From contig NZ_JAUSWW010000001.1 of assembly GCF_030815415.1 (NCBI RefSeq), forward strand, positions 7,068,001-7,132,000: a DNA stretch of 64,000 nt. Reading direction: 5' to 3'. Shown in pieces: positions 53,438 through 61,640 of this stretch. The position numbers and the translations under genes are program-made. The stretch's first letter is position 1. The number at the start of each line of letters is the position of its first letter. The notes beneath the pieces were generated by a model. That model was not told the DNA's origin. It ran no database searches and saw only the letters and a list, made by a program, of their open reading frames with translations. The stretch comes from Streptomyces canus (GTDB taxonomy: Bacteria > Actinomycetota > Actinomycetes > Streptomycetales > Streptomycetaceae).

Positions 53438-53904
53438 CGGGGCGCGGTGAGATCGCGCGGGGGATCGTCGACGGGAACCGGTACATGGTGCTGGCCACCG
53501 CCGACGCGGACGGGCGGCCGTGGGGTTCGCCCGTCTACTTCGCGCACGAGAGGTACCGGGAGTTCTTCTGGGTGTCCTCGCCGGAGGTCACGCATTCACG
53601 GAACATCGCGGTACGGCCCCAGGTGGGGATCTCGGTCTTCGACTCGTCGGTGCCGATCAGTACCGGGCAGGCGGTGTACATGGCCGGTGCGGCCGAGGAG
53701 GTCGTGGACGAGGCGGCGGCCGAGCATGCGCTGGAGGTCTTCTCCCGGCGTTCCGTGGAGCACGGGGGGCGGGTCTGGACCCTCGACGACGTGCGGGGCG
53801 GCTCCGGGATCAGGCTGTACCGCGCGGTGGCCGACGGTCACTCGATGCTGGCGAAGGACGGCAAGCCGGATCACCGGGTGTCCGTCGACCCGCTGCGGCC
53901 GTGA
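53434..53904 (+). CDS. Pyridoxamine 5'-phosphate oxidase family protein
   Basis: 156 residues from GTG overlapping the previous stop. Split-barrel flavin-binding fold with VLATADADGRPWGSPVYFAHE and FFWVSSPEVTHSRNIAVRPQVGISV. Likely F420/FMN-binding; substrate unknown. Its last 95 bp overlap the antisense Fic gene. Confidence 0.85.
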   Translation: MTGRGEIARGIVDGNRYMVLATADADGRPWGSPVYFAHERYREFFWVSSPEVTHSRNIAVRPQVGISVFDSSVPISTGQAVYMAGAAEEVVDEAAAEHALEVFSRRSVEHGGRVWTLDDVRGGSGIRLYRAVADGHSMLAKDGKPDHRVSVDPLRP

Positions 53905-54523
53905 TGAGGACGGCGAGCAGGTCGGCGAGTGCGAGGGCGCCCTCGGGGTCGTCGGCGCGGCGGCGGATCCGGCGTACGGGGCCGACCTGGTCCAGGGAGA
54001 CGCCGGCCCGGGCCAGGACGAAGGTCAGGGTGAGGAACGCGGAGCGGGCGTTCCCGTCGTCGAATGGGTGGAAGAAGCAGACGTCGAGGTAGGCGCGGGC
54101 GGCCCGGGCGGTGGGGGGGAGTACCGGACCGTCGGCCCGGTCCTGGGTTTCGGCGAGGCATGCGTCGAGGAGGGCGGGGAGGTCCGGTCCGGTGCCGTAG
54201 CGCTCACGGCCGGACTTGGCGTGGGCAGGGTCGCCGCGGAAGGGCGGGGGCTCGGGGGTGCCCAGGACGTGGCGCTGCCAGCCGGCGAGCAGGGCGAAAT
54301 CCAGGGGTGCCGCGGAGGCCGCGTCGGCGCGGGCCCGGGTGAGGGCGGCGAGGAGGCGTTCGGCGCGCTGGGGGGAGCGGGCGTGGTCGTGGGTGCGGAT
54401 GTCGTGGGCGGCGCCGTCCCGGGTGGGGGTGACGGGGTGGGGGGCCGTGCGGGCTCGGTGCCAGGGGATGGTGGCGCGGAGGGTGAGCCAGGTGCGGAGG
54501 TGGTCGGGGGCGGGGGTGCTCAT
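53810..54523 (-). CDS. Fic/DOC-domain protein
   Basis: 237 residues. The Fic motif is FFHPFDDGNARSAFLTLTF (about residues 151-169; HPFxxGNxR with catalytic His), preceded by helices TARAARAYLDVC. The N-terminal region is proline-rich. I see no antitoxin-like partner and no clear inhibitory helix; AMP transfer to a target is the family activity. Overlaps the 3' end of the PPOX gene on the opposite strand by 95 bp. Confidence 0.8.
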   Translation of the reverse strand: MSTPAPDHLRTWLTLRATIPWHRARTAPHPVTPTRDGAAHDIRTHDHARSPQRAERLLAALTRARADAASAAPLDFALLAGWQRHVLGTPEPPPFRGDPAHAKSGRERYGTGPDLPALLDACLAETQDRADGPVLPPTARAARAYLDVCFFHPFDDGNARSAFLTLTFVLARAGVSLDQVGPVRRIRRRADDPEGALALADLLAVLITAAAGRRTPGDPACRPSPASSDRRPPRGTA

Positions 54524-54560
54524 ACGGCGGTCATCCGTCCACGGCGTTCGTTCGGCTTCG

Positions 54561-54611
54561 GCGGCTGTTTCGCTACGGCGGCTGTTTCGCTACGGCGGCT
54601 GTTCGGCTACG
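54561..54611. repeat. 3 x 17-bp tandem repeat
   Basis: Unit GCGGCTGTTTCGCTACG, copies at 54561-54577 and 54578-54594 identical, third at 54595-54611 with one change and a shift (GCGGCTGTTCGGCTACG). It spans the gap between the Fic promoter side and the stop codon of the next minus-strand gene. Confidence 0.75.
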
Positions 54612-55410
54612 TCAGGCGTTCGTCGAGGTACGTCTGGAGGTGGGCGGACGTGTACCGGTACGTCTCGACGTCGGCCGGGGGCTCGGTGCCCGGCTCCAGT
54701 GCGCCGGCGAGTTGCTGCGCCACGTCGGTCACCAGCTTCCCCTCCGGTGCGGTCCAGCTCTCGAAGCGGCCGCCGATCGCCTCCTCGACCAGGGTGTCGG
54801 CGGTGTCCGGGGGCACCTCCCAGCGGGTGAGGAACCAGGTCAGGACCTGACGGCAGTGGCCGTACCAGGCGTCTCCGGAGCCGGTGCGGTCCAGGACCTG
54901 GATGATCAGGTGGTGGGTGGCGCGCTCCCAGGCGTCCCGGCGGTCCTCGGCGGAGAGGCCGGCCAGGGGATGGGCGTCGAAGCGACGGTCCAGGTACTCC
55001 AGCCAGTCCCGCCACTCGCACAGCGAGGCGGCGACCCGTTCCAGGGTCTCCTCGGGGGTGGTGATCGAGTGCAGGGTGCAGCACCAGGCGCCGACCGGCC
55101 CGCCGCCGAGGTCGCCCTCGTCGACGGCCCAGCGCCAGCCGGTGCTCCAGCGGCCGTAGCGCGCGACGAGATCCTCGGTCATGGCTTTCGCCCAGTCCGC
55201 GCCTTCGGTGTTGGACCAGTGGCAGAGCCTGGCGTACTCCGCGGAGGCCTCGTCCGGATGGGACGTGGGCTTCCTGGCCGGGCGGACGGGGGTCCGGCTC
55301 GCGGCGCCCAGGGTGCGGACGGCATCGAGTGCGTCGCCGCTGTCGAAGGGGTGGCGCCGGGGGTCGACGTCGGGCCAGGTGAGGTCGTAAGGGAGGAGTT
55401 CGCGGGACAC
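54607..55410 (-). CDS. Hypothetical helical protein
   Basis: 267 residues, GTG start. Mostly helical, with an N-terminal charged part then TTPEETLERVAASLCEWRDW and ATHHLIIQVLDRTGSGDAW blocks. No recognised domain. Placed 83 bp upstream of the Fic gene on the same strand; a functional link is possible but unshown. Confidence 0.75.
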   Translation of the reverse strand: MSRELLPYDLTWPDVDPRRHPFDSGDALDAVRTLGAASRTPVRPARKPTSHPDEASAEYARLCHWSNTEGADWAKAMTEDLVARYGRWSTGWRWAVDEGDLGGGPVGAWCCTLHSITTPEETLERVAASLCEWRDWLEYLDRRFDAHPLAGLSAEDRRDAWERATHHLIIQVLDRTGSGDAWYGHCRQVLTWFLTRWEVPPDTADTLVEEAIGGRFESWTAPEGKLVTDVAQQLAGALEPGTEPPADVETYRYTSAHLQTYLDERLT

Positions 55411-55491
55411 CGTACGAATGCTCTGTCACCCGGGGTTCCGCCTCAACCAAATATCGTCGCCCGGATATGGGCTCCCGCATAGGGTCTTCGC

Positions 55492-55764
55492 ATGGAGAAC
55501 GAGACGGAGACCGTCTGCCGGGTCTGTGGCCATGACGGCTACGAGGTGTTCTGGGAGGACGGCTGGCCCACGGCGGAGATCTGCTCGTGCTGCGGCAACG
55601 AGTCCGACGTCGGGGACAACGGTGTCCTGGGTGTGCGGGGCTACCGCGGCTACTGGGTGGGGCAGGGCGCCCCGTGGCGCAGTCCGTCGGCGGAGCGCAA
55701 GCGCAAGAGCGAGGGCTGGGACCTGCTGCGGCAGCTGGCGAACATTCCGCCGCGGTGGCGCTGA
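55492..55764 (+). CDS. Small zinc-ribbon-like protein
   Basis: 90 residues. CRVCGHDGYEVFW and EICSCCGNES give a four-cysteine zinc site in the N-terminal half. The C-terminal half is basic (WRSPSAERKRKSEGWDLL). Family not recognised; ATG start good. Confidence 0.75.
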   Translation: MENETETVCRVCGHDGYEVFWEDGWPTAEICSCCGNESDVGDNGVLGVRGYRGYWVGQGAPWRSPSAERKRKSEGWDLLRQLANIPPRWR

Positions 55765-55792
55765 GCCGGTCCCCGAACGCGACGGCCCCTTT

Positions 55793-56485
55793 CTACTCCC
55801 GCCCTGACGCCACCACCGCCAGTACCCCCACCAGTACGGCCGTGACCAGCAGCGGGATGCCCAGTCCGTGGTGGAGCACCAGCCACGCCCCGAGTGCGGC
55901 GCCCACCACCATCGCGACGACCGCGGCCGAACGGCGGGGAGAGCGTGTCCCCGGTCCGCCGCCCGCGCGGGAGTCGGCGGCGAGGCCGGTCAGGGTCATG
56001 GTGAGGACGGTGGTCGTGATGTCGGGGACGCCGAGTCGGCGGACCGTGGCGTTGCGCAGCCCCATCGCGAAGGCCGTGACCGCGATGAGGGTGTAGACGG
56101 TGGCCGTGTCGTCGGGCGCGACGAAGGCGACCACCGCGGACGCGGCCAGCAGGGCCGCCTCCGCGGCGAGGGTGAGCCGGGCCCACCTGCGGCGGGAGCC
56201 ACGGCCGAGACGTACGGCGGTCCGGCCGCCCACCACCGCGCCCGCCAGGAACGAGGCGAGCGAGGTCACGGTGTGCGGTACCGAGAAGCCGGGAGCGCCG
56301 GCCGCGGCGAAGCCCAGCACCACCACGTTGCCGGTCATGTTCGCGGTGAAGACGTGCCCGAGGCCGAGATAGCTGACGGCGTCGATCAGACCGCTGACCA
56401 GGGTCAGCGCGAGCAGTACCGGCACCAGGCGGAGTCCGCGGTCCTCGGGGGCGGACTCCGTGGGCTCCTCAGTCTTTGTGCTCAC
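55793..56485 (-). CDS. DUF1275 (YoaK-like) membrane protein
   Basis: 230 residues with six helices: LVSGLIDAVSYLGLGHVFTANMTGNVVVLG is the family's opening (split by charge), with SFLAGAVVGGRTAVRLGRG and TTVLTMTLTGLAADS later. Function unknown. Confidence 0.88.
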   Translation of the reverse strand: MSTKTEEPTESAPEDRGLRLVPVLLALTLVSGLIDAVSYLGLGHVFTANMTGNVVVLGFAAAGAPGFSVPHTVTSLASFLAGAVVGGRTAVRLGRGSRRRWARLTLAAEAALLAASAVVAFVAPDDTATVYTLIAVTAFAMGLRNATVRRLGVPDITTTVLTMTLTGLAADSRAGGGPGTRSPRRSAAVVAMVVGAALGAWLVLHHGLGIPLLVTAVLVGVLAVVASGRE

Positions 56486-56520
56486 CGGCCCAGTGGACCA
56501 TGAGCGCTCCCTGAACGACG

Positions 56521-56555
56521 AAGGCGGCGGCCCCCTCGGAGGGGGCCGCCGCCTT
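56521..56555. terminator. Hairpin terminator after SLT gene
   Basis: 16-bp stem AAGGCGGCGGCCCCCT / AGGGGGCCGCCGCCTT with 3-nt loop, 27 bp past the SLT stop. Confidence 0.8.
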
Positions 56556-56581
56556 CGTACGTCAGTCTGCTGTCAGCCGGC

Positions 56582-57001
56582 TCAGTACCAGCCGTTGGCC
56601 TGCCAGAACGCCCAGGCGCCGGTCGGGCTGCCGTAGCGCTCGTTCATGTACTTCAGGCCCCACTCGATCTGGGTCTCGGCGCTGGTCTTCCAGTCGGAGC
56701 CGGCGGAGGCCATCTTGGAGCCCGGCAGGGCCTGGACCAGGCCGTAGGCGCCGGAGGAGGCGTTGGTGGCGTCGACGTCCCAGCCGCTCTCGTGCTCGAC
56801 GATCTTGCTGAACGCGTTGTACTGGGCGGCGTTCGGGATCATCTGATGCGCGATGGACTTGGCCTCGGCGGCCGAGGAGGTCGTGGCCGCCTGAGCGGGC
56901 GCCGCGGTCAGCACCAGACCGGCGGTGGCGGCGGCCATCGCGACGGTGGTGATGGCCTTCTTCGGGGAAGCGATGCGGCGAACGATGCGGGAGACGGACA
57001 C
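56582..57001 (-). CDS. Secreted SLT-domain transglycosylase
   Basis: 139 residues from GTG 57001. Sec signal (KKAITTVAMAAATAGLVLTA, cut after AQA). The lytic-transglycosylase-like core keeps the catalytic glutamate in VEHESGWD and SSGAYGLVQALPGSKMAS, ending in the streptomycete tail GAWAFWQANGWY. It remodels peptidoglycan. Confidence 0.88.
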   Translation of the reverse strand: MSVSRIVRRIASPKKAITTVAMAAATAGLVLTAAPAQAATTSSAAEAKSIAHQMIPNAAQYNAFSKIVEHESGWDVDATNASSGAYGLVQALPGSKMASAGSDWKTSAETQIEWGLKYMNERYGSPTGAWAFWQANGWY

Positions 57002-57309
57002 GGAGAACCTTTTCTTCGGGGACAGGGAGTCGCGGGTATGTCGTGACCGTGTTGAGCGGCTCTGACATGCGTTGGCGCCGAGGCCCGTGGGGCGGGTCGG
57101 CGCCGTGCGACGTTGTCCAGATAAACAGGCTCGGCGCCCGTCCGCAATGACCCCTTTTGCTAGTTGTGGTCGTATGTGCGGCGAGAGGGGGTGGTGTGAT
57201 CTGGCTCTCAAAGCGCAGGTCAGAGGCTGTTATGGCGTGAACATGGCGTCCGAAATGTACTACTAAGGCGGTTAGTTCGTGATGTGGGTCATGTGGGGTG
57301 CTTCACCGC
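57002..57309. other. Upstream region of SLT gene
   Basis: 308 bp with no gene. It contains the SLT promoter and its leader. No c-di-AMP (ydaO) aptamer motif is seen here, although such riboswitches precede similar genes in other species. Confidence 0.5.
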
Positions 57310-58113
57310 TCAACGAGGTTCGAATGTGACCGCGCTCTCGAAGGCCGCGCGCCGGGTGGCTCTGCGTAGCGCCCTGAGCACGGCAGGACCGAGCAGGAAC
57401 GTCAGGGCGACCGTGCACACCGCCCGGCCCAGGTCCCAGCCGAGGGACGTGGCCAGGCAGTAGGCGAGGAAACGGGCCAGGTTCTCGGGGACCGGGTCCC
57501 CGGGGACGAAGGCGATGTTCGACGCCAGCGCGCCCATGAAGGGCCAGCCCGCGAGGTTCATCGCCGTGCCGTAGGCGAAGGCCGCCAGGAAGCCGTACAG
57601 AGCGAGCAGCCGCAGCTCCGCCCGACCGCGGACCCGGCCCGGCAGCAGGCCCGCGCCCATCGTGAACCAGCCCATCGCCATCATCTGGAACGGCATCCAC
57701 GGGCCCACCCCGCCCGTCAGCAGCGCCGAGGCGAACATCGTCGTCGAGCCGAGCGCGAACCCGAACCCGGGGCCGAGCACCCGGCCGCTCAGCACCATCA
57801 GGAAGAACATCGGCTCGATCCCGGCGGTCCCGGCACCGATCGGCCGCAGCGCGGCGCCGGTCGCGGCCAGCACGCCCATCATCGCCACCGCCTTCGGCCC
57901 CAGCCCCGCCTCCGAGATCGCCGCCCCGACCACGGCCACCAGCAGCAGCAACAGCCCCGCGAACAGCCACGGCGCGTCCTGCGTATGCGTCCCGACCCGC
58001 GAGGTCGGCGGCGCGAGAAACGGCCACCCGAAGGCGACGACACCGACCGCCCCGGCGAGGCCGAGGGCGGCGAGGGAGAAGGGACCGAGACGGATGGCCT
58101 TCACGGTCTTCAC
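57310..58113 (-). CDS. ECF transporter S component, cobalamin-regulated
   Basis: 267 residues, GTG overlapping the ATPase stop (GTGA). Six to seven helices: FAGLLLLLVAVVGAAISEAG, PIGAGTAGIEPMFFLMVLSGRVLGPGFGFA, and PWMPFQMMAMGWFTMGAG, typical of CbrT-like/QueT-like S components that capture the substrate. Last gene of a B12-riboswitch-led operon, so cobalamin or a precursor is the likely cargo. The adjacent PPOX or SLT genes are not part of it. Confidence 0.82.
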   Translation of the reverse strand: MKTVKAIRLGPFSLAALGLAGAVGVVAFGWPFLAPPTSRVGTHTQDAPWLFAGLLLLLVAVVGAAISEAGLGPKAVAMMGVLAATGAALRPIGAGTAGIEPMFFLMVLSGRVLGPGFGFALGSTTMFASALLTGGVGPWMPFQMMAMGWFTMGAGLLPGRVRGRAELRLLALYGFLAAFAYGTAMNLAGWPFMGALASNIAFVPGDPVPENLARFLAYCLATSLGWDLGRAVCTVALTFLLGPAVLRALRRATRRAAFESAVTFEPR

Positions 58114-59879
58114 GCGAGGCCCCCCTCGACGCCCGCCTCGAGTGCCTCCCGTACCTGTGTCACCGTGAGCCACTTCTGTGGGGCCAGGATTTTGCTGACC
58201 TGGGGGGCGAAGGAGGGGGAGGCGACGATGACGTCCGCTGCGCGGCCGTCCGCGATCACCTCGCCGTCGGCGAGGAGGATGACCCGGTGGGCGATCTCCG
58301 CGGCCAGTTCCACGTCGTGCGTGGCCAGCACGATGGCGTGGCCGTCGGCGGCGAGCGCGCTGAGGAGGGTGGCCAGCCGGGCCTTCGCCGCGTAGTCCAG
58401 TCCGCGGGTCGGCTCGTCGAGGAGGAGCAGGGGAGGGCGGGCGGTGAGCACGACGGCCAGGGCGAGCGCGAGCCGCTGGCCCTCGGAGAGGTCGCGCGGG
58501 TGGGTGTCGTCGCTCACGCCCGGGAGGAGCTCGGAGACGAGGGAGCGGCAGGTGCGGGGTGCTGCGCCGGCGTCGGTGTCGGCGGCCTCGCATTCCGCGG
58601 CGACGGTGTCGGTGTAGAGGAGGTCGCGTGGTTCCTGGGGGACGAGGCCCACGCGGCGTATGAGGTCCTTGGGAGCCGTGCGGTGCGGTACGGCTCCGCC
58701 TACCCGCACGGAACCGGAGGAGGGTTCGACGAGGCCGACGAGGGTGTTGAGCAGCGTGGACTTGCCGGCGCCGTTGCGGCCCATGAGGGCGATGGTCTCG
58801 CCGGGGGTGACGGTGAGGGTGATGTGGCAGAGGGCCTGGACGTGAGCGCGGCGGACGGAGACGTCGTGGACTTCGGCGGTGTGGGGGGACGGGGGGCGTG
58901 GGGTGGAGGTGGTGCGGGTGAACCAGCGGCGGCGGGTGGGGGCGCCCAAGAGCTCGGGGGGTGTGGGTTGTTGGCGGGTGCGGGCTGTTTGTGGCTGATC
59001 GCGCCCCGCGGCGGAGCCGCTGATGGATGCAGCCCCGCGCCCCTTGGCGGCGTCGGCCGACCCCGCGTTCAGACGTTCGCGCAGGTCTCCTGCCCGCCGG
59101 CGCGCATCCCTCACCGTCAGGGGCAAGGGGGACCAGCCCGCCAGGCGCCCCAGGTCCACCACCGGCGGGTACACCGGGGAGACGGCCATGATCTCGGCCG
59201 GGTCGCCCAGCACCGGGGGTGCTCCCTGGCCTGGCAGAAGGGCGACCTGGTCGGCGTACTGGATGACCCGCTCCAGGCGGTGCTCGGCCATCAGGACCGT
59301 CGTCCCCAGATCGTGGACCAGACGCTGGATGACCGCGAGGACCTCCTCCGCGGCGGCCGGGTCCAGCGCGGAGGTCGGTTCGTCGAGGACGAGGACCTTC
59401 GGGTGCGGAGTGAGGACCGAGCCGATCGCCACGCGCTGCTGCTGGCCGCCGGAGAGGGTGGTGATGGGCCGGTCCCGGAGGTCGGTCAGACCCAGGAGGT
59501 CCAGGGTCTCCTCCACCCGGCGGCGCATCACGTCCGGTGCGAGGCCCAACGACTCCATGCCGTAGGCGAGTTCGTCCTCGACCGTGTCCGTCACGAAGTG
59601 GGACAGCGGGTCCTGGCCCACCGTCCCCACCACGTCGGCGAGTTCACGCGGCTTGTGGGTACGGGTGTCACGGCCGGCCACCGTGACGCGGCCGCGTAGG
59701 GTGCCGCCGGTGAAGTGCGGGACGAGACCGCAGACGGAGTTGAGGACGGTCGACTTGCCGGTGCCGGACGGCCCCACGAGCAGGACGAGTTCACCCTCGG
59801 GGACCTCGAAGTCGACGCCCCGGACGGTCGGTTCGGCCGTCCCGTCGTACGTCACGGAGACATCCTCGAAGCGGATCAC
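58110..59879 (-). CDS. ECF transporter fused ATPase (EcfA1-A2)
   Basis: 589 residues, GTG start overlapping the T gene. First ATPase: GPSGTGKST, LSGGQQQR, VLVLDEPTSALDP, AEHRL. Second: GRNGAGKST, LSEGQRLAL (signature LSEGQ rather than LSGGQ), LLLLDEPTRGLDY, ATHDV. The linker (about residues 278-300) derives from a dispersed repeat. Energises the ECF transporter with the T and S genes. Confidence 0.9.
   Translation of the reverse strand: MIRFEDVSVTYDGTAEPTVRGVDFEVPEGELVLLVGPSGTGKSTVLNSVCGLVPHFTGGTLRGRVTVAGRDTRTHKPRELADVVGTVGQDPLSHFVTDTVEDELAYGMESLGLAPDVMRRRVEETLDLLGLTDLRDRPITTLSGGQQQRVAIGSVLTPHPKVLVLDEPTSALDPAAAEEVLAVIQRLVHDLGTTVLMAEHRLERVIQYADQVALLPGQGAPPVLGDPAEIMAVSPVYPPVVDLGRLAGWSPLPLTVRDARRRAGDLRERLNAGSADAAKGRGAASISGSAAGRDQPQTARTRQQPTPPELLGAPTRRRWFTRTTSTPRPPSPHTAEVHDVSVRRAHVQALCHITLTVTPGETIALMGRNGAGKSTLLNTLVGLVEPSSGSVRVGGAVPHRTAPKDLIRRVGLVPQEPRDLLYTDTVAAECEAADTDAGAAPRTCRSLVSELLPGVSDDTHPRDLSEGQRLALALAVVLTARPPLLLLDEPTRGLDYAAKARLATLLSALAADGHAIVLATHDVELAAEIAHRVILLADGEVIADGRAADVIVASPSFAPQVSKILAPQKWLTVTQVREALEAGVEGGLA
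58980..59045 (-). repeat. Dispersed repeat, copy D, inside the ATPase linker
   Basis: In coding orientation AAGGGGCGCGGGGCTGCATC, then CGGCTCCGCC and GGGGCGCGATCAGCCAC, as in copy C. It encodes AAKGRGAASISGSAAGRDQP between the two ATPase domains. Confidence 0.7.
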
Positions 59880-60967
59880 GACGGCTCCTTGTGGGGGACG
59901 TTCGGGGCGATGAAGGCCGGGAGCAGCCCGACGAGGATCGCCGCCGCGGGCCAGAGGGGCAGGGTGGGGGCGACCGGCGGGATCACACCGGGGCGCAGGG
60001 CGGCGGGGTCCGCCTTGGCCGCGAGGAACAGTGCCACCGCCGCCACCGCGCCGGAACCGGCGACGAGGAACGCGCGCGCGTTCCAGCGGTCCGGCCGGTA
60101 GCGGGTGCGCGGGGTGCGCCGCCCGCCGAGGCGCAGGCCCGCGAGGGCGGCGGCCGCTCCGCCGAGGAGCACGGGCAGGCCGTACGTGCCGCCTTCGGCG
60201 GTGAGCAGGCCGTACGTACCGGCGCAGATGCCGAGCAGACCGCCGAGGGTGAGCGCGGTCGTCGTACGGCGGACCCGGGGCGGGACGTCGGCGGTACGGC
60301 CGTACCCGCGCGCGTCCATCGCGGCGGCGAGGGCGACGGAACGCTCGAGGGCGCCCTCCAGGACCGGGAGTCCCACGTGCAGCAGGCCCCGCATGCCCTT
60401 GTCCGGACGGCCGCGCAACCGGCGGGCGGCGCGCACGCGCTGGACGTCGGCGATGAAGTGCGGCGCGAAGGTGAGGGCGACGACGGCCGCCACGCCGATC
60501 TCGTAGAGGGCGCCCGGCAGGGACTTGAGGAGCCGGCTCGGGTTCGCGAGGGCGTTCGCCGCGCCCACGCAGATGAGGAGGGTCGCCAGCTTCAGCCCGT
60601 CGTAGAACGCGAAGAGGAGCGTCTCGCCGGTGACCTTGCCGCCGAGCCGGATGCCCTGCGCCCAGTCGGGGAGGGGGAGTTCGGGGAGGGTGACGATCAC
60701 ATGGGTGCCGGGGAGCGGGGAGCCGAGGGTGACGGCGAAGACGAGGCGGATGAGGAGAACGGCGAGAGCGAGCTTGACGAAGGCGGAGTAGGAGCGGGAC
60801 CAGGGGGCGTCGGGGCGGCAGGTCACCACGACGTAGGCGGACGTGGCGATGAGGAGGGCGTGCAGGAGGGGGTTGGTGGTGCGGGTGGCCGCGACACCGA
60901 GGGAGAGGGCCCAGAGCCACCAGGCGGCGGCGTGCAGGTTCCGTGGCCGCGGAAGGTCAGCGCGCAT
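59876..60967 (-). CDS. ECF transporter T component
   Basis: 363 residues from MRADLPRPRNLH. Five to six helices plus the coupling helices with the two Ala-Arg-Gly motifs: RVRAARRLRGRPD and ALAAAMDARGYGR. Longer C-terminus than average (two more helices), so its topology may differ. Overlaps the upstream SCO2322-like gene by 11 nt, showing it belongs to the same operon. Confidence 0.88.
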   Translation of the reverse strand: MRADLPRPRNLHAAAWWLWALSLGVAATRTTNPLLHALLIATSAYVVVTCRPDAPWSRSYSAFVKLALAVLLIRLVFAVTLGSPLPGTHVIVTLPELPLPDWAQGIRLGGKVTGETLLFAFYDGLKLATLLICVGAANALANPSRLLKSLPGALYEIGVAAVVALTFAPHFIADVQRVRAARRLRGRPDKGMRGLLHVGLPVLEGALERSVALAAAMDARGYGRTADVPPRVRRTTTALTLGGLLGICAGTYGLLTAEGGTYGLPVLLGGAAAALAGLRLGGRRTPRTRYRPDRWNARAFLVAGSGAVAAVALFLAAKADPAALRPGVIPPVAPTLPLWPAAAILVGLLPAFIAPNVPHKEPS

Positions 60968-61640
60968 TCCCGCGCCGCCTCGCCTGCCACACCGCCGCCG
61001 CGCCCAGGGCCGCCACGGCGGCCGCCCCCGCGAACAGGCCCACCGAGGGACCGCCGGAGTCCTTCTTCTCTGCGGACGGCTTCTCTGCGGACGGCTTCTG
61101 TGCGGCCGTCTTCTGCGGGGACGTCGGTTCCTTCCCTCCCGCCACCTGCTCCCCGCACCCCGCCTCCGGGTACCCGGCGATGGCGCACAGCAGCGCGTTC
61201 GTGCCGTACCGCAACGGCTTCGCCACCGTCGCCAGCGCCTCCGCCGTCGTCGCGTCCTGCGACACCACCGCGCAGGCCGTGCGGGTCGCGGGTGGGGTCT
61301 CGCCGGAGGGCGCGTCCTGTGCCGTACCGAAGTCGATGACCAGCGCCACGCGCTTCCTGCCCTCCGCCGCCGGGGTCCGCGCGCAGACCGTCGCGAAGGA
61401 CGCCGTGCCACGGGGCTTCGTCGCGTCCGCGGAGTCCTCACTGACGGCGAAACGGAACCCCTGCACATCGCCGTCGGCGGGGACGGCGGTGGCGGGGCCC
61501 TGCGTGGCGTAGGTCCAGGTCGTGCCCGTGCGGTCCCAGAAGGACCAGTAGCGGTAGCCGGCGGCGTGGGCGGCCTGGGTCGCGAACCCGAGGAGGAGGA
61601 ACGCGGCCAGCATCAGGGGGAAGGTGCGACGGCGGGTCAC
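60957..61640 (-). CDS. SCO2322-family secreted, membrane-anchored protein
   Basis: 227 residues. Signal peptide (FPLMLAAFLLLGFATQAAHA), mature part with YRYWSFWDRTGTTWTYATQG, cysteine pairs (VCARTP, ACAVVSQ, LLCAIAGYPEAGCGEQ), then a lysine/proline-rich linker and a C-terminal TM (VGLFAGAAAVAALGAAAVWQ) with a basic tail. A beta-sandwich ligand-binding fold similar to the transcobalamin beta domain is a guess. It overlaps the next upstream gene (61637) by 4 nt. Confidence 0.8.
   Translation of the reverse strand: MTRRRTFPLMLAAFLLLGFATQAAHAAGYRYWSFWDRTGTTWTYATQGPATAVPADGDVQGFRFAVSEDSADATKPRGTASFATVCARTPAAEGRKRVALVIDFGTAQDAPSGETPPATRTACAVVSQDATTAEALATVAKPLRYGTNALLCAIAGYPEAGCGEQVAGGKEPTSPQKTAAQKPSAEKPSAEKKDSGGPSVGLFAGAAAVAALGAAAVWQARRRGNAR

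Noticed and set aside
53447..54850. 467-codon plus-strand frame over the Fic region
   Set aside because: Glycine/arginine-rich and antisense to the Fic gene; no motif.
57002..57309. c-di-AMP (ydaO) riboswitch before the SLT gene
   Set aside because: Expected in related genes, but the characteristic aptamer sequence is not seen.
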